In this document: positions 19,201-26,545 of the stretch, in pieces
Numbering within the stretch: position 1 is the first letter of the stretch
How the letters are laid out: every line of letters starts with the position of its first letter
Assembly: GCF_900177775.1 (NCBI RefSeq)
Contig: NZ_FXWH01000001.1
Span: forward strand, 248,001-312,000
DNA length: 64,000 nt
Direction of reading: 5' to 3'
From: Pseudidiomarina planktonica
GTDB lineage: Bacteria; Pseudomonadota; Gammaproteobacteria; Enterobacterales; Alteromonadaceae
Made by a program: the position numbers and the translations under genes
The notes under the pieces: model-generated
The model's database searches: none
Seen by the model: only the letters and a program-made list of their open reading frames with translations
Told to the model about the DNA's origin: nothing

Positions 19201-20126
19201 AGGCCTTGAGGTAGCCCCTTTGCAACATCTTTCAAGCCAAGCTTTGTCGCATGCTTGACTTCGTCTATATCCCAAGTCCAGTTTAAAACTCGTTTAGCGG
19301 TTAGCCAAAATACTTCATCCTTATCTGACGTATGAGTACTTTTATCTTCATTAGACATTTTCAGAAGTAGATCATTTAAATGTGCCAGATCGATTGAGTT
19401 GAAGAAGGATTTTAAATCTAAGCTAACAATATATACTTCGCGCTCACCAGACAGGTTCTTTTGAATGCTCTGGCCAATAGAGGCGGGGCGGCTTAGAAAA
19501 TTCTGATAATCGACAAAAAATTTCCGATAAGACTCTGAGTTGCCCCACCTGAACCAAGCGTCATGAGGGCTTCGCCAATCACAAACTAATCGGTTGCCAT
19601 AACTACATACCTTGTTTCTTTGGTCTGAGAACGGATCTTCTGTACATTCGCCTTGACGACTCTCTATACAATCAGCGAGACACAACATAACAGCGGTTGC
19701 ATATGTCTGATCTCTCACCGAAAGGTGTGAAAGCGGGCGTAATGGTAAACGAGAGTTCGATTTCCCAGATTTACTCTTTGATGAACTAACTAACTCTGTA
19801 GGTTGCCACCCTTGCTTATCACTAAATTCCCAAGTTTCACTTTTGCCAGCTAATATCAGTTCCGCTTTGTGAGTAGTAAGGTTTGGGCCTAAATCACTCC
19901 GCCACTTCTTAACGGATTCTTCGATGGTGAGTGCAGATACATCAAGGGCTAATGTATCTGCATACCAATTACGCGTACGGATGTAAGAATGAGATTTTTT
20001 CCATGCCTGAGTAAGTATCAATTCGTCTGAAAGTAAATCAAACGAAGGTTTTAACTTCCAATATTTTTCACGTAATAATTTCATCATGATATCCGCATCG
20101 GGTTTTGACGTACTTAAATTACACAT
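16239..20126 (-). CDS. defence-associated reverse transcriptase type 1 (RT-nitrilase)
   Basis: A 1295-aa fusion. Residues 230-360 hold reverse transcriptase motifs: YIVSLDLKSFFNSI (first catalytic Asp near 237), GLPQGLVASGF (305-313) and the catalytic YVDD (349-352). A long helical middle follows. The C-terminal 230 residues are a nitrilase (C-N hydrolase) domain with the complete Glu-Lys-Cys triad at about E1070 (FPE), K1130 and C1169 (AICYDAT). RT (UG1 clade) plus nitrilase is the architecture named DRT type 1, reported to protect against phage. The gene is divergent from the peptide cluster. The nitrilase substrate is not known to me. Confidence 0.92.
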   Translation of the reverse strand: MCNLSTSKPDADIMMKLLREKYWKLKPSFDLLSDELILTQAWKKSHSYIRTRNWYADTLALDVSALTIEESVKKWRSDLGPNLTTHKAELILAGKSETWEFSDKQGWQPTELVSSSKSKSGKSNSRLPLRPLSHLSVRDQTYATAVMLCLADCIESRQGECTEDPFSDQRNKVCSYGNRLVCDWRSPHDAWFRWGNSESYRKFFVDYQNFLSRPASIGQSIQKNLSGEREVYIVSLDLKSFFNSIDLAHLNDLLLKMSNEDKSTHTSDKDEVFWLTAKRVLNWTWDIDEVKHATKLGLKDVAKGLPQGLVASGFFANVYMIEFDEAIISKIDKPITKTQSVWLHDYCRYVDDLRLVVSAEINNTEELKGIVDKFVQEILDNSSRSTLKINKDKTKVNPVADLASSGSMSHRLRSVQQELSGPNDRDSLDTTLGILESLLTPPSSAPGKNTPPSNKHERQLYTLIQYDHDVRADTLKRFAANRLESVVKEKRRISLSMVSETDNELLADTENELLAKKLIHAWTTDPSLVLLIRKAMEIYPDAKLFEPVLQVIFDRSSFADAADRSGSKKNSDTINQAIMNFLLADLFRCGVDFVYYFNKMDFPSSLEPKSILELLSRFAVKTLNREFKYATFVRRQALMLLAALNRPTLVGNLKSSDNSKSPNFDGIQQLTLQNELLRILSGLDIQYRHQTAVLFEIASQITGQYDSYARRFLEIASKRTTRRLNDRLLPFAKRGGLFWENIWTELEQNRKQYSPVLDEFKWARPYRSHTLRRDKQTLFDLITSNDHIFAYEHSLLKLAKALLMHFKATEAFFPISLHGIPIKLGKDSTWNELHRPSTDIHILKDEVASDKSKDPRYIIPNWIDDDEDKRKVYWIGMVLRAAILGSPDYTGNLWHNSKVDSYKGVKATWFKRRMAMMHSPESMVGEDATVSDWFSELLMKCLQWPGFEVSKIQHRDIAGAADISQLIQVIENRIVKLDSLYCGVTDVPSLPTRVGPNLDLNNFRIVTVQPVLPKPEWFTNDIELNRATVRASHREHIASVCSLVYKTLETRSSAAGNKDKRSANLIVFPEISVHIDDQDLIKSLADKTKAIVFAGMVFNQKDGKLVNFGRWFIPNYRGTERTWMFRDQGKQNLIPLEKANEVQSHRPCQHFLEVFGDDGNSRLITGAICYDATDINLSADLRDKSDLFIVAAYNPDVATFDNMAKALHWHMYQHVVIANIGIYGGSTIQAPYKQPYDKIIAHVHGSGQIAINMADIDLDAFTRKVEEYKQVKSRPAGFERDRVRATVIRRKRKHR

Positions 20127-20500
20127 TATGTAAGCGAATGTTAATAGTAAACGTTAAAAAATATAACATTTGTAATCAGAGTAATTGACGATTATCAATA
20201 AGCCTAAAGTCTTTTGATTTTATTTATAGTATTGATTAATAATGTTTTTATTTGGTGTTTTTATGAGTGCGCTAAAATTTTATAGCGATGCTGTACCTAG
20301 CTACACGAATTAAAAATAGCTATAAGAGGAATGAATGGCTGTAAATCTGTTAATTTTTTGTTGCGGTTACTTTTTATGGCTGATAGGGTCGTTAGGTATC
20401 TTAAAAAGATATGGAGGTCACTGCGAGATACAAATGTTTATCGCCCTCCTCAATACATGTCTAGATACAAACTTTAAACTCAACAAGAAAGGAAGCAAAG

Positions 20501-20608
20501 ATGAAATTAGCAAAACTAGAAAACCAAGTTGCAACTGCGAGCGATGGTGCGAACCTTGTCGGTGGACCATGCATGGTAATTGCTCTTGTTCTGTTTGTTG
20601 CAAAATAA
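20501..20608 (+). CDS. putative double-glycine precursor peptide (35 aa)
   Basis: ATG 20501 has a strong AGGAAG site 6 bases upstream. The product has a charged leader (MKLAKLENQVATASDGANLV) ending in GG at residues 21-22, then a 13-residue hydrophobic core (PCMVIALVLFVAK) with one cysteine. A leader with a GG site and a short core is the form of bacteriocin and RiPP precursors. The gene ends 25 bases before a perfect hairpin and is followed by two cupin-like proteins and a two-gene ABC transporter. The transporter lacks a C39 peptidase domain, so leader removal would need another protease. I do not recognise the class. Confidence 0.6.
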   Translation: MKLAKLENQVATASDGANLVGGPCMVIALVLFVAK

Positions 20609-20633
20609 ATAGAGCAGAAGTTCTGTAAAGGAC

Positions 20634-20663
20634 AATGTGGCTCAGAGTGATTTGAGCCACATT
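20634..20663. terminator. hairpin between precursor peptide and processing genes
   Basis: An 11-bp perfect stem (AATGTGGCTCA / TGAGCCACATT) with an 8-base loop, followed by only a short T run. It lies between the peptide stop and the next ribosome binding site. Such partial terminators or RNA stabilisers are common after RiPP precursor genes, where they let the precursor outproduce its enzymes. Confidence 0.75.
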
Positions 20664-20678
20664 TTAAAGGGAAAATTT

Positions 20679-21536
20679 ATGCAATTTTATGAAAGCACAT
20701 CTTCTAAGGTTCTAGATAAACTTCTCGATTTAGATGTTGATCCACTTGGTCAGTTCGACGAAATCATACAAAAAAATGATATAAAAGAAGAGGTGGCTAA
20801 GAAGATTAATGATCTCTTAGAGAATCCAGCTGCGAGTAATTTCAATAATTACTTAAACACTGTCCAATTAAATGACGTTGACAGCTTTATTGAGTTCAGG
20901 CTCGGAAGAGGAGAACGGTCGGCGGCAGTAGTTAGAATATTAGATACATCGCGACCACTCACAGAAAGAAAGCAATACATTATACCTAACGACGTCTGCA
21001 TAATTTTTTTTGGTAAGGGCGAGTGTGAAGCAACGGTTTATGAGTTTGAAGATGAACCAAATAATGACATTTTAAATCACAACAGAAAACTCATACGTAA
21101 AACGACGTCCATATTTAAAGATGGCGATGTAATTTACCTTAAATCAGGGATACATGCGTTTAGAATAAATTCGAATCGCAACCTGGCTTTTCTAGAGTTA
21201 AGCTCTAACTCGCACCAGCCTTTAGTATGGAACTTTGATGTACAAACGGAAAAAATGCTTCATCTTTCTTCGGGGAGCATACTTGACGCAAGAACCGCGG
21301 TTGCACTTGACATAATATCGTGTTTGGGAAAAGAGGATTGTGTAGATGTTGTAAGGAAGCATTACCACAGTACAAGTCAACATTACATAAAATGGAAAGC
21401 TATTGAAGCGGCGAGCTGCATTTCAACCAATTTAGCTACAGAGTTACTAATTGACGCATCACGTCAACCCCATCCAGATTTAAAAAATGCGGCTATAAAA
21501 TCCTTAGAGATGAATGGAGTCACTTATAATGGCTAG
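20679..21536 (+). CDS. degenerate cupin-like protein with helical repeat tail
   Basis: A 285-aa protein, start ATG 20679 behind AAGGGAAA. It shares its N-terminal helical part (LLENP..SNFNNYL) and beta-rich middle with the next protein (YLENPDSQNINHY), so the two look paralogous. At the position of the partner's HxH motif this copy has no histidines (IPNDVCIIFFGKG), so it probably does not bind the metal. It has an extra C-terminal 80 residues of HEAT-like helices (WKAIEAASCISTNLATELLI, then HPDLKNAAIKSLEMNG), suggesting a peptide- or protein-binding partner. Function inferred only. Confidence 0.55.
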   Translation: MQFYESTSSKVLDKLLDLDVDPLGQFDEIIQKNDIKEEVAKKINDLLENPAASNFNNYLNTVQLNDVDSFIEFRLGRGERSAAVVRILDTSRPLTERKQYIIPNDVCIIFFGKGECEATVYEFEDEPNNDILNHNRKLIRKTTSIFKDGDVIYLKSGIHAFRINSNRNLAFLELSSNSHQPLVWNFDVQTEKMLHLSSGSILDARTAVALDIISCLGKEDCVDVVRKHYHSTSQHYIKWKAIEAASCISTNLATELLIDASRQPHPDLKNAAIKSLEMNGVTYNG

Positions 21537-22296
21537 TTATTACGAACTCAAAAATGCCCCTGAGCCCATCAGTCTTGATGTCTTTTTGGATGAACTAGAC
21601 AAACTAGGTGACTCCATCTTTTCAAAAGAACATTTCGATAAAACCTTGCATCTTTTGCAGCGCCTATATGCAAATAGAGAGTTTCTCTTGGATGTTGTAA
21701 AAAACTATCTTGAAAACCCAGATAGTCAAAATATTAATCACTACACAAGCCAAGTATTCATCCTGGCGGAAAGGGAAAATTACACCATAAGAGCCCCAGT
21801 CTGGATCCCTGATGGTGAACTAGTATCAAGTCGAGTGTTTGCGTACGGATTAGCGCATGACCACAATTTTGACCTGTTAACTATAGGTTACCTTGGTACA
21901 GGCTACACTACCTATATGTACTCATATGATGCGGATGCTGTGACAGGGTTCAAAGGAGAAGATGTAAAGCTCAGTGATTGTAGCACCTTCAAATTAACCC
22001 AAGGATCAGCATTGTTCATGAAAGGTAATCATGATATTCACGTACAATTGCCGCCTAACGAACTAAGCATCTCGCTCAATATCTTAAAATCCTCTGGTTC
22101 GTCAACAAAGCAATTTGAATTTGATATTGAAAATCAAAAAATAATTAGACCTATTAGAAATGAAATAGGAAAATCGATACTGGAGTTGTCAGGCTACTTT
22201 TTTAACGATGAAACAGAAGGTAGATTAAAGACTTTCAGCAAGGCCACGGGCCTTATAAATTTTAACCAAAGAAATGAAGGTAATCTACTAAAGTGA
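21529..22296 (+). CDS. cupin-like putative metal enzyme of the peptide cluster
   Basis: A 255-aa protein. An N-terminal helical segment is followed by a double-stranded beta-helix-like region with cupin motif 1 as AHDHNFDLLTIGYLG (His about 110 and 112) and motif 2 as GSALFMKGNHDIHV (His about 168 and 171). These could form one iron or zinc site, as in cysteine dioxygenase-type cupins. I chose ATG 21529, overlapping the previous stop, with GGAG 9 bases upstream; ATG 21514 is also in frame. Paired with the degenerate paralogue upstream, it is the best candidate for a peptide-modifying enzyme, perhaps acting on the core cysteine. Confidence 0.55.
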   Translation: MASYYELKNAPEPISLDVFLDELDKLGDSIFSKEHFDKTLHLLQRLYANREFLLDVVKNYLENPDSQNINHYTSQVFILAERENYTIRAPVWIPDGELVSSRVFAYGLAHDHNFDLLTIGYLGTGYTTYMYSYDADAVTGFKGEDVKLSDCSTFKLTQGSALFMKGNHDIHVQLPPNELSISLNILKSSGSSTKQFEFDIENQKIIRPIRNEIGKSILELSGYFFNDETEGRLKTFSKATGLINFNQRNEGNLLK

Positions 22297-22302
22297 TCGT
22301 TT

Positions 22303-22974
22303 ATGCATATTAAATCATTGAAACATAAATATAAATCTGGATTTTCGATAGAAGTGTCAAACTTAAAAATAGATGATGGTTGCATAAATGCTTTCGTAGG
22401 AAAAAATGGTAGCGGAAAATCAACCTTTATCAAATCTCTTATAGGGATAATAGAGAGTGATGAATATTCTATTGCACCGAACTTTAGAGCAGCTTCTGTT
22501 CGGCGGGAGACGTCTGTTTTAATAGAAGGCAGTGATTGCTTCTATCCGACACATACAACGAGACAAAACTCAAAATATTTATCCTCTTGTCGAGGTGTGA
22601 AAGCCACTGACAACTACATTGAGTATCTAGCTGATGCGTTATCCTTTAAAGACAAAATAGACTCTCGTTGTTCTGAGCTTTCCACCGGTAACAAGCGCCT
22701 AGCTAGTATTATATCGTTACTAAGCTCCCGGCCTAAATATCTCTTTTTGGATGAGCCAACATTAGGTCTAGATTTCGAAGCGCTAGGAAAACTTCATTCG
22801 CTCTTGAGAGAGCTTGTAGATTGTGGATGTACGATAATACTTACGTCGCACGACCTGAGTTTTGTAGAAAATGTGTCTGATTCTTTTTACTTTGTTGCCA
22901 ATGGGAGTGTATCGAAAAAAAGTACATCTTTTGACATATCCTCTCTCTCTGACGGTGTATTAGAAAATGCTTAA
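22303..22974 (+). CDS. ABC transporter ATP-binding protein
   Basis: A 223-aa nucleotide-binding subunit. Walker A is FVGKNGSGKSTF, the signature is the variant CSELSTGNKRLAS, Walker B is YLFLDEPTLGLD, and the switch histidine is in ILTSHDLSF. It has no peptidase or membrane domain. The gene starts 6 bases after the cupin-like gene and overlaps the permease gene by 8 bases. Together they would export the peptide or give self-immunity in the manner of LanFEG-type ABC-2 pumps. Confidence 0.85.
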   Translation: MHIKSLKHKYKSGFSIEVSNLKIDDGCINAFVGKNGSGKSTFIKSLIGIIESDEYSIAPNFRAASVRRETSVLIEGSDCFYPTHTTRQNSKYLSSCRGVKATDNYIEYLADALSFKDKIDSRCSELSTGNKRLASIISLLSSRPKYLFLDEPTLGLDFEALGKLHSLLRELVDCGCTIILTSHDLSFVENVSDSFYFVANGSVSKKSTSFDISSLSDGVLENA

Positions 22975-23665
22975 TAAAATTAAAAATGAAGCTTTATTTT
23001 TCTTACAAGAGTTAAACGCTAAAAAGATAGAAGTTCTGTTTGGCACGATTTTTCTCTGTGCGATTTTTGTTGGTATTTTCTGGTTTACGGACAAAGAGCA
23101 AAGTAAGATAACTCAATATCTTCCTTATTATATGTTATGGGTATTGCTGTCTGGAGTCATATCTCATGTAATTAGCAGTATTAAAAACGATACTGATAAC
23201 AAAATGTTAGGCGTTCTAACTACATCGTTTTATTCCTACAAGAAAACGCTTGCCGCGAGAGTCCTAGTCAGAATCCCTTACGATATATTATTGTTTTTAA
23301 TTTACTTTTTCGTTCTGAAATTCATGTTCGATCTTAGTCAAGCTAATACTGGCATGATAATAGATATAATTATTTATTATGTTATTTTGATTCCCGTAGT
23401 TGTTTGTATTTCAATCTCTATTGGTAGTGCGCTATTTTTTGTTAAGCAACACGAATTAGTATCTATTATATCAAGTATAATGGTCGCACTCTTATTATAT
23501 CTGGCTTATGCATATGAAGCTTTCTTCGTCATAAGCGAAGGATTTTCTTCTACTACGGCTATTTACTTAGCAATTTACTCGCTACTATTTACAGCTTTAT
23601 CAGCGATAGGATTCAAGACTTTTGATTACACTCTCTACAGAAAAAAAAGAACTGGGGGGGTTTAA
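22967..23665 (+). CDS. ABC-2-like permease
   Basis: A 232-aa membrane protein with six hydrophobic segments: about residues 18-36, 50-67, 100-118, 128-152, 160-178 and 190-210. It has the ABC-2 style of a loop with conserved charged residues before the third segment. The start overlaps the ATPase stop, so they are translationally coupled. It ends the peptide cluster; 263 bases later a separate small transcript begins. Confidence 0.75.
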   Translation: MLNKIKNEALFFLQELNAKKIEVLFGTIFLCAIFVGIFWFTDKEQSKITQYLPYYMLWVLLSGVISHVISSIKNDTDNKMLGVLTTSFYSYKKTLAARVLVRIPYDILLFLIYFFVLKFMFDLSQANTGMIIDIIIYYVILIPVVVCISISIGSALFFVKQHELVSIISSIMVALLLYLAYAYEAFFVISEGFSSTTAIYLAIYSLLFTALSAIGFKTFDYTLYRKKRTGGV

Positions 23666-23927
23666 GTCCAAGGATCTGGTCATTCTCTACTACGCTTTTA
23701 GTCAAGGTGATCTCTATAGTTCGGATTCGATACGGTCAATGAGTCCACACTGCAAGTTTACCTGGCCCATCAATCGTAAGAGATGACCGTTCCCATTGTC
23801 TAGATTCTAATTTTCGTTGATATTTCTGGCAGTAGAATGTGAAAACGTCTTAAAAAAAAGCGCCTACCGAGTATCTAGTGAGCTAGTAGCGACTCAAGTA
23901 CCTCGAGAGTGATTTCGGAAAATGTTG

Positions 23928-23933
23928 TATAAT
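23928..23933 (+). promoter_or_regulatory. candidate -10 element of the small transcript
   Basis: A perfect TATAAT preceded by TG (TTGTATAAT). No good -35 box is seen 16-18 bases upstream, so it may rely on the upstream TG. The expected transcript start is near 23940. Confidence 0.4.
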
Positions 23934-23939
23934 TAGGCT

Positions 23940-24109
23940 TACTATGTTTAGAATGTTGTACTAGATTTAAGCTTGAAAGAGTAGTCGTAAAGGTACTAGG
24001 AGGAGCAAGTATGAGTATCAATGAGAAAAAAGGCGTTTAACCCAATTGTGTATAAAAAAATGGTCTAGCGGTTTTAAAGCCGTTAGGCCATTTTTTTTAT
24101 ACAAAATTG
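23940..24109 (+). ncRNA. putative small transcript with 9-codon ORF and terminator
   Basis: A TATAAT box at 23928 and a strong terminator ending near 24109 bound about 170 bases. Inside is a perfect AGGAGG at 23998-24003, 7 bases before an ATG (24011) that opens a 9-codon frame reading MSINEKKGV. The heptamer GTACTAG occurs twice, before and at the Shine-Dalgarno site. It does not read into the DUF4760 gene unless the terminator is bypassed. It could be a leader with attenuation for that gene, a small peptide gene or a regulatory RNA. Confidence 0.4.
24043..24109. terminator. long bidirectional terminator hairpin
   Basis: Two arms of about 30 bases pair with few mismatches (TATAAAAAAATGGTCTAGCG against CGTTAGGCCATTTTTTTTAT). 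Each arm ends in an A or T tract, so it can terminate in both directions. Confidence 0.8.
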
Positions 24110-24170
24110 TTTCGAATGGTTAGCAACCCCTATCAATGCTTCGACACGAGGTTAGTCCTCGTGATTATGT

Positions 24171-24827
24171 ATGGTCAAGAACCAAAGCATCACTATCGTT
24201 TTTGAAGGATCTCAAGTGCCTGTAACAATTTATATAATCTCTATCGCCGCTGCTGCTCTGATGGCTTACTTGGGAATAGTTAATCAACGAGAGGTTAACC
24301 GTAAACGCGCGGCAATTGATATGCTCGCCTCTCTAGAAGCGGATAAAGAGTTTCAGGACGCTGCAGAGGCGTTCAGAGATGTGCGTGATGGCAAAGGCGG
24401 GCTACTCGCAATGTCGCAGCTTCTTGAAAGAGTAACTGGCGGGTCAGAAAAAGCTTTAAAAAGCCAACAGTTTTTAATCGACAATTACCTTAACCAATGT
24501 GAATTACTATGTATAGGAATATACTATGGAGCTATTGATGAGCTCATTATGTTTAAATGGATGCGGGGTTCTTTAGTACATGATTGGCATGCCTCCAAAG
24601 ATTATGTGTACGCTATTAGAGAGAGTTCTGGTAATGACAATATTTTTGAGTACTTAGAAAAATTCGGGAAGGCTTGGAATGGTCCTCTTGACCCGAAGAA
24701 AATAGATGGAGTCGAGTATAAGATTTGTTTTGTCACCCGTAAGGACAATCCATATGATCTGTTAAACGGAAAAGGCAAGCCAGATGTGACCCAAGGATCG
24801 TTTTTTCGTTTCCGGACAAGACGCTAA
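24171..24827 (+). CDS. DUF4760-like membrane-anchored protein
   Basis: A 218-aa protein with one N-terminal transmembrane segment (about residues 17-37, VPVTIYIISIAAAALMAYLG) followed at once by a basic helical region (NQREVNRKRAAIDML) and a soluble helical domain with LIDNYLNQCELLCIGIYYGA. This is the layout of DUF4760 proteins, whose function is not established. It sits after the terminator of the small transcript and before an antitoxin-like gene. Confidence 0.6.
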   Translation: MVKNQSITIVFEGSQVPVTIYIISIAAAALMAYLGIVNQREVNRKRAAIDMLASLEADKEFQDAAEAFRDVRDGKGGLLAMSQLLERVTGGSEKALKSQQFLIDNYLNQCELLCIGIYYGAIDELIMFKWMRGSLVHDWHASKDYVYAIRESSGNDNIFEYLEKFGKAWNGPLDPKKIDGVEYKICFVTRKDNPYDLLNGKGKPDVTQGSFFRFRTRR

Positions 24828-24892
24828 TATTTTGATTGCAGTAAAAGCTATCAGGCGATTTTTGATCAGCGCTATTTTATGTAAGAAAGTCG

Positions 24893-25348
24893 ATGCGAAA
24901 AGGAGCCTTCAAACGACTGAGGGAATATATTGTGCAAACGAATACACTCACTGAAGACCCGAACCGATTTCAAGAACATCATAGCGGCGCTAGCGTTGAT
25001 GATGACCGACGATGTTTTGATATCGCCGTTAGAATGTTGGATTTTTGGGGGTTTAACGACCAAGAGAAGGCAAAAGTTCTTGGTGATATTTCTGTTTCAA
25101 CTTTTCGCAGATACAAACGAGGAGAAATGAAGAGGCGTTTAACTGCAGATTGCAGAACTCGCATTTCCTTAATCTTGGGTATCTATAAGGCTCTTCGCAT
25201 CATTTTTGTCCAAGATATGCACCACGCTAAGTGGGTCAACAATCCTAACAAACGTCTAAATGAATTGTCACCAAAAGCCGTGATGGTAATGGGGTCAATG
25301 ATAAACCTATACGATATACGTCGATATTTAGATGCGGTTCGAAACTAA
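24893..25348 (+). CDS. Xre/MbcA/ParS-type antitoxin-like protein (orphan)
   Basis: A 151-aa protein. The middle contains the Xre-like helix-turn-helix of this antitoxin group (WGFNDQEKAKVLGDISVSTF, RRYKRGEM). The C-terminal half matches the MbcA/ParS toxin-binding domain (WVNNPNKRLNELSPKAVMVM ... IRRYLDAVRN). The partner is normally a RES-domain toxin directly downstream, but none follows. A GTG at 24932 with GAGGG upstream is an alternative start. It may be an orphan regulator, or its toxin may have been lost. Confidence 0.75.
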   Translation: MRKGAFKRLREYIVQTNTLTEDPNRFQEHHSGASVDDDRRCFDIAVRMLDFWGFNDQEKAKVLGDISVSTFRRYKRGEMKRRLTADCRTRISLILGIYKALRIIFVQDMHHAKWVNNPNKRLNELSPKAVMVMGSMINLYDIRRYLDAVRN

Positions 25349-25409
25349 ATGACTAAGAATAATATAAGCGTACGAAATATTCGAAAACGTTAAGCTCCGT
25401 TAATCTGCG

Positions 25410-25565
25410 CTACTTATCCTTCATCAAATCGACTAACGATTTAGTAGGCTCTGGCGGGGTATCGAGAGATTGTAATAATTTCTTCCACGCATGAGGGTTA
25501 AGCTTCATGACCCTCGGTTGCGGTAATCTGTTTTCAGCCTCTTCTTGCTTATTAACTTTGTCCAT
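25410..25565 (-). CDS. short DUF1778 (TacA)-like antitoxin remnant
   Basis: A 51-aa frame with an AAGGG site upstream. Its end, MKLNPHAWKKLLQSLDTPPE then PTKSLVDLMK, resembles the C-terminal toxin-wrapping tail of DUF1778 antitoxins (pattern ..F..AL..PP.P...L). The N-terminal ribbon-helix-helix DNA-binding part is missing, and no GNAT toxin gene follows. It is probably a truncated remnant, or a tail-only anti-toxin peptide. Confidence 0.45.
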   Translation of the reverse strand: MDKVNKQEEAENRLPQPRVMKLNPHAWKKLLQSLDTPPEPTKSLVDLMKDK

Positions 25566-25725
25566 ATCTTATCAAACCCTTTCGAGTTGAGCTCCTACTG
25601 ATACTGAGTTTGCCGTCTCTGAACTTAATTATAGGTCCAGCTGCAGATGTAAGCATCCCTTAAAATAGGACCAGTGAATTTTTAGTGTGTCTGTGGATAA
25701 TACCCTTAACCACGGAGACAATAAA

Positions 25726-26106
25726 ATGCGAAAATCATGTTTTACAGAAACTCAGATCCTGAAGGTTTTGAAAGAGGTTGAAGCAGGCCGCCAGGTAAAG
25801 GATGTTTGCCGTGAATACGGCATCGCCGACGCCATTTACTACAACTGGAAATCAAAATACGGTGGTATGGACGTCTCAGACATCAAGCGACTGAAGGAGC
25901 TTGAGGAAGAGAATGCCAAGCTTAAGCGCATGTACGCGGATATGGCGCTGGAAAACACCGCGCTCAAGGATGTCATAGAAAAAAGCTCTGACGCCGGCAG
26001 ACAAGCGCGAAACCGTCGACTACTTGATATCAGAGCACGGTTTGAGTGTAAGACGCAGCTGCAAAGTACTAAAGCTGAGCCGCTCTGTTTACACCTATCA
26101 ACCTGA
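25726..26106 (+). pseudogene. IS3-family orfA (helix-turn-helix), fused read-through
   Basis: Transposase subunit A: CFTETQILKVLKEVEAGRQV and YGIADAIYYNWKSKYGGM form the helix-turn-helix, then LKELEEENAKLKRMYADMAL is the leucine zipper. ATG 25726 follows GGAGAC. Related orfA genes end soon after VIEK; here the frame continues about 40 codons into orfB DNA. The likely cause is loss of one A in the run near 25979-25984, which would normally also serve programmed frameshifting. Confidence 0.75.
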
Positions 26107-26545
26107 TACAAGCAAAGAAGACGAGGTCATTGAAACGTTGACGATAGAGATTGATTTAAACCTACTGGCAACTCGAGTGATCAGAACATTGAAGCGTCTA
26201 GCCGCCTGGCGTGGCTATCCAGAGCAGGTTCGCGTCGACAATGGACCCGAGTTCATTTCAATCGCTCTGGCTGAATGGGCGGAGGAAAACGGGGTTCACC
26301 TTGAGTTCATCAAGCCCGGAAAACCGACGCAAAACTCATATATTGAACGATTTAACCGAACTTACCGCAATGAAGTGCTTGATTGCTACGTATTCAGAAG
26401 CCTGAGAGAAGTCCGGGATATAACTGATAATTGGTTGCCACAATATAACGATGAGCGACCACATGAATCACTCGGTAACCTGACACCGTCACACCGTCAC
26501 ACCGTCGGAATACGGATTGGTAAAAACGAACGAACAGACCTCTAA
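26024..26545 (+). pseudogene. IS3-family orfB with deletion of the first catalytic Asp
   Basis: The N-terminal part (ISEHGLSVRRSCKVLKLSRS) and the C-terminal half of the integrase core are present, with the second Asp in VRVDNGPEF and the Glu in NSYIERFNRTYR. Between EDEVIETL and TIEIDLNL about 85 residues are missing, including the first Asp of the DDE triad. It is catalytically dead; the deletion kept the frame. Confidence 0.85.

Noticed and set aside
20335-20628. A 97-codon, Cys-rich frame, and a 48-codon frame at 20331-20477, upstream of and overlapping the precursor peptide
   Set aside because: The longer frame overlaps the 35-codon gene that has the better ribosome binding site and a GG leader. 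The AGAGG near 20327 could serve the 20335 start, so it is not excluded, but its composition past codon 50 looks like the shadow of the peptide gene.
24827-25410. A RES-domain or GNAT toxin next to the antitoxin-like genes
   Set aside because: No frame of adequate length with such motifs is present on either strand.
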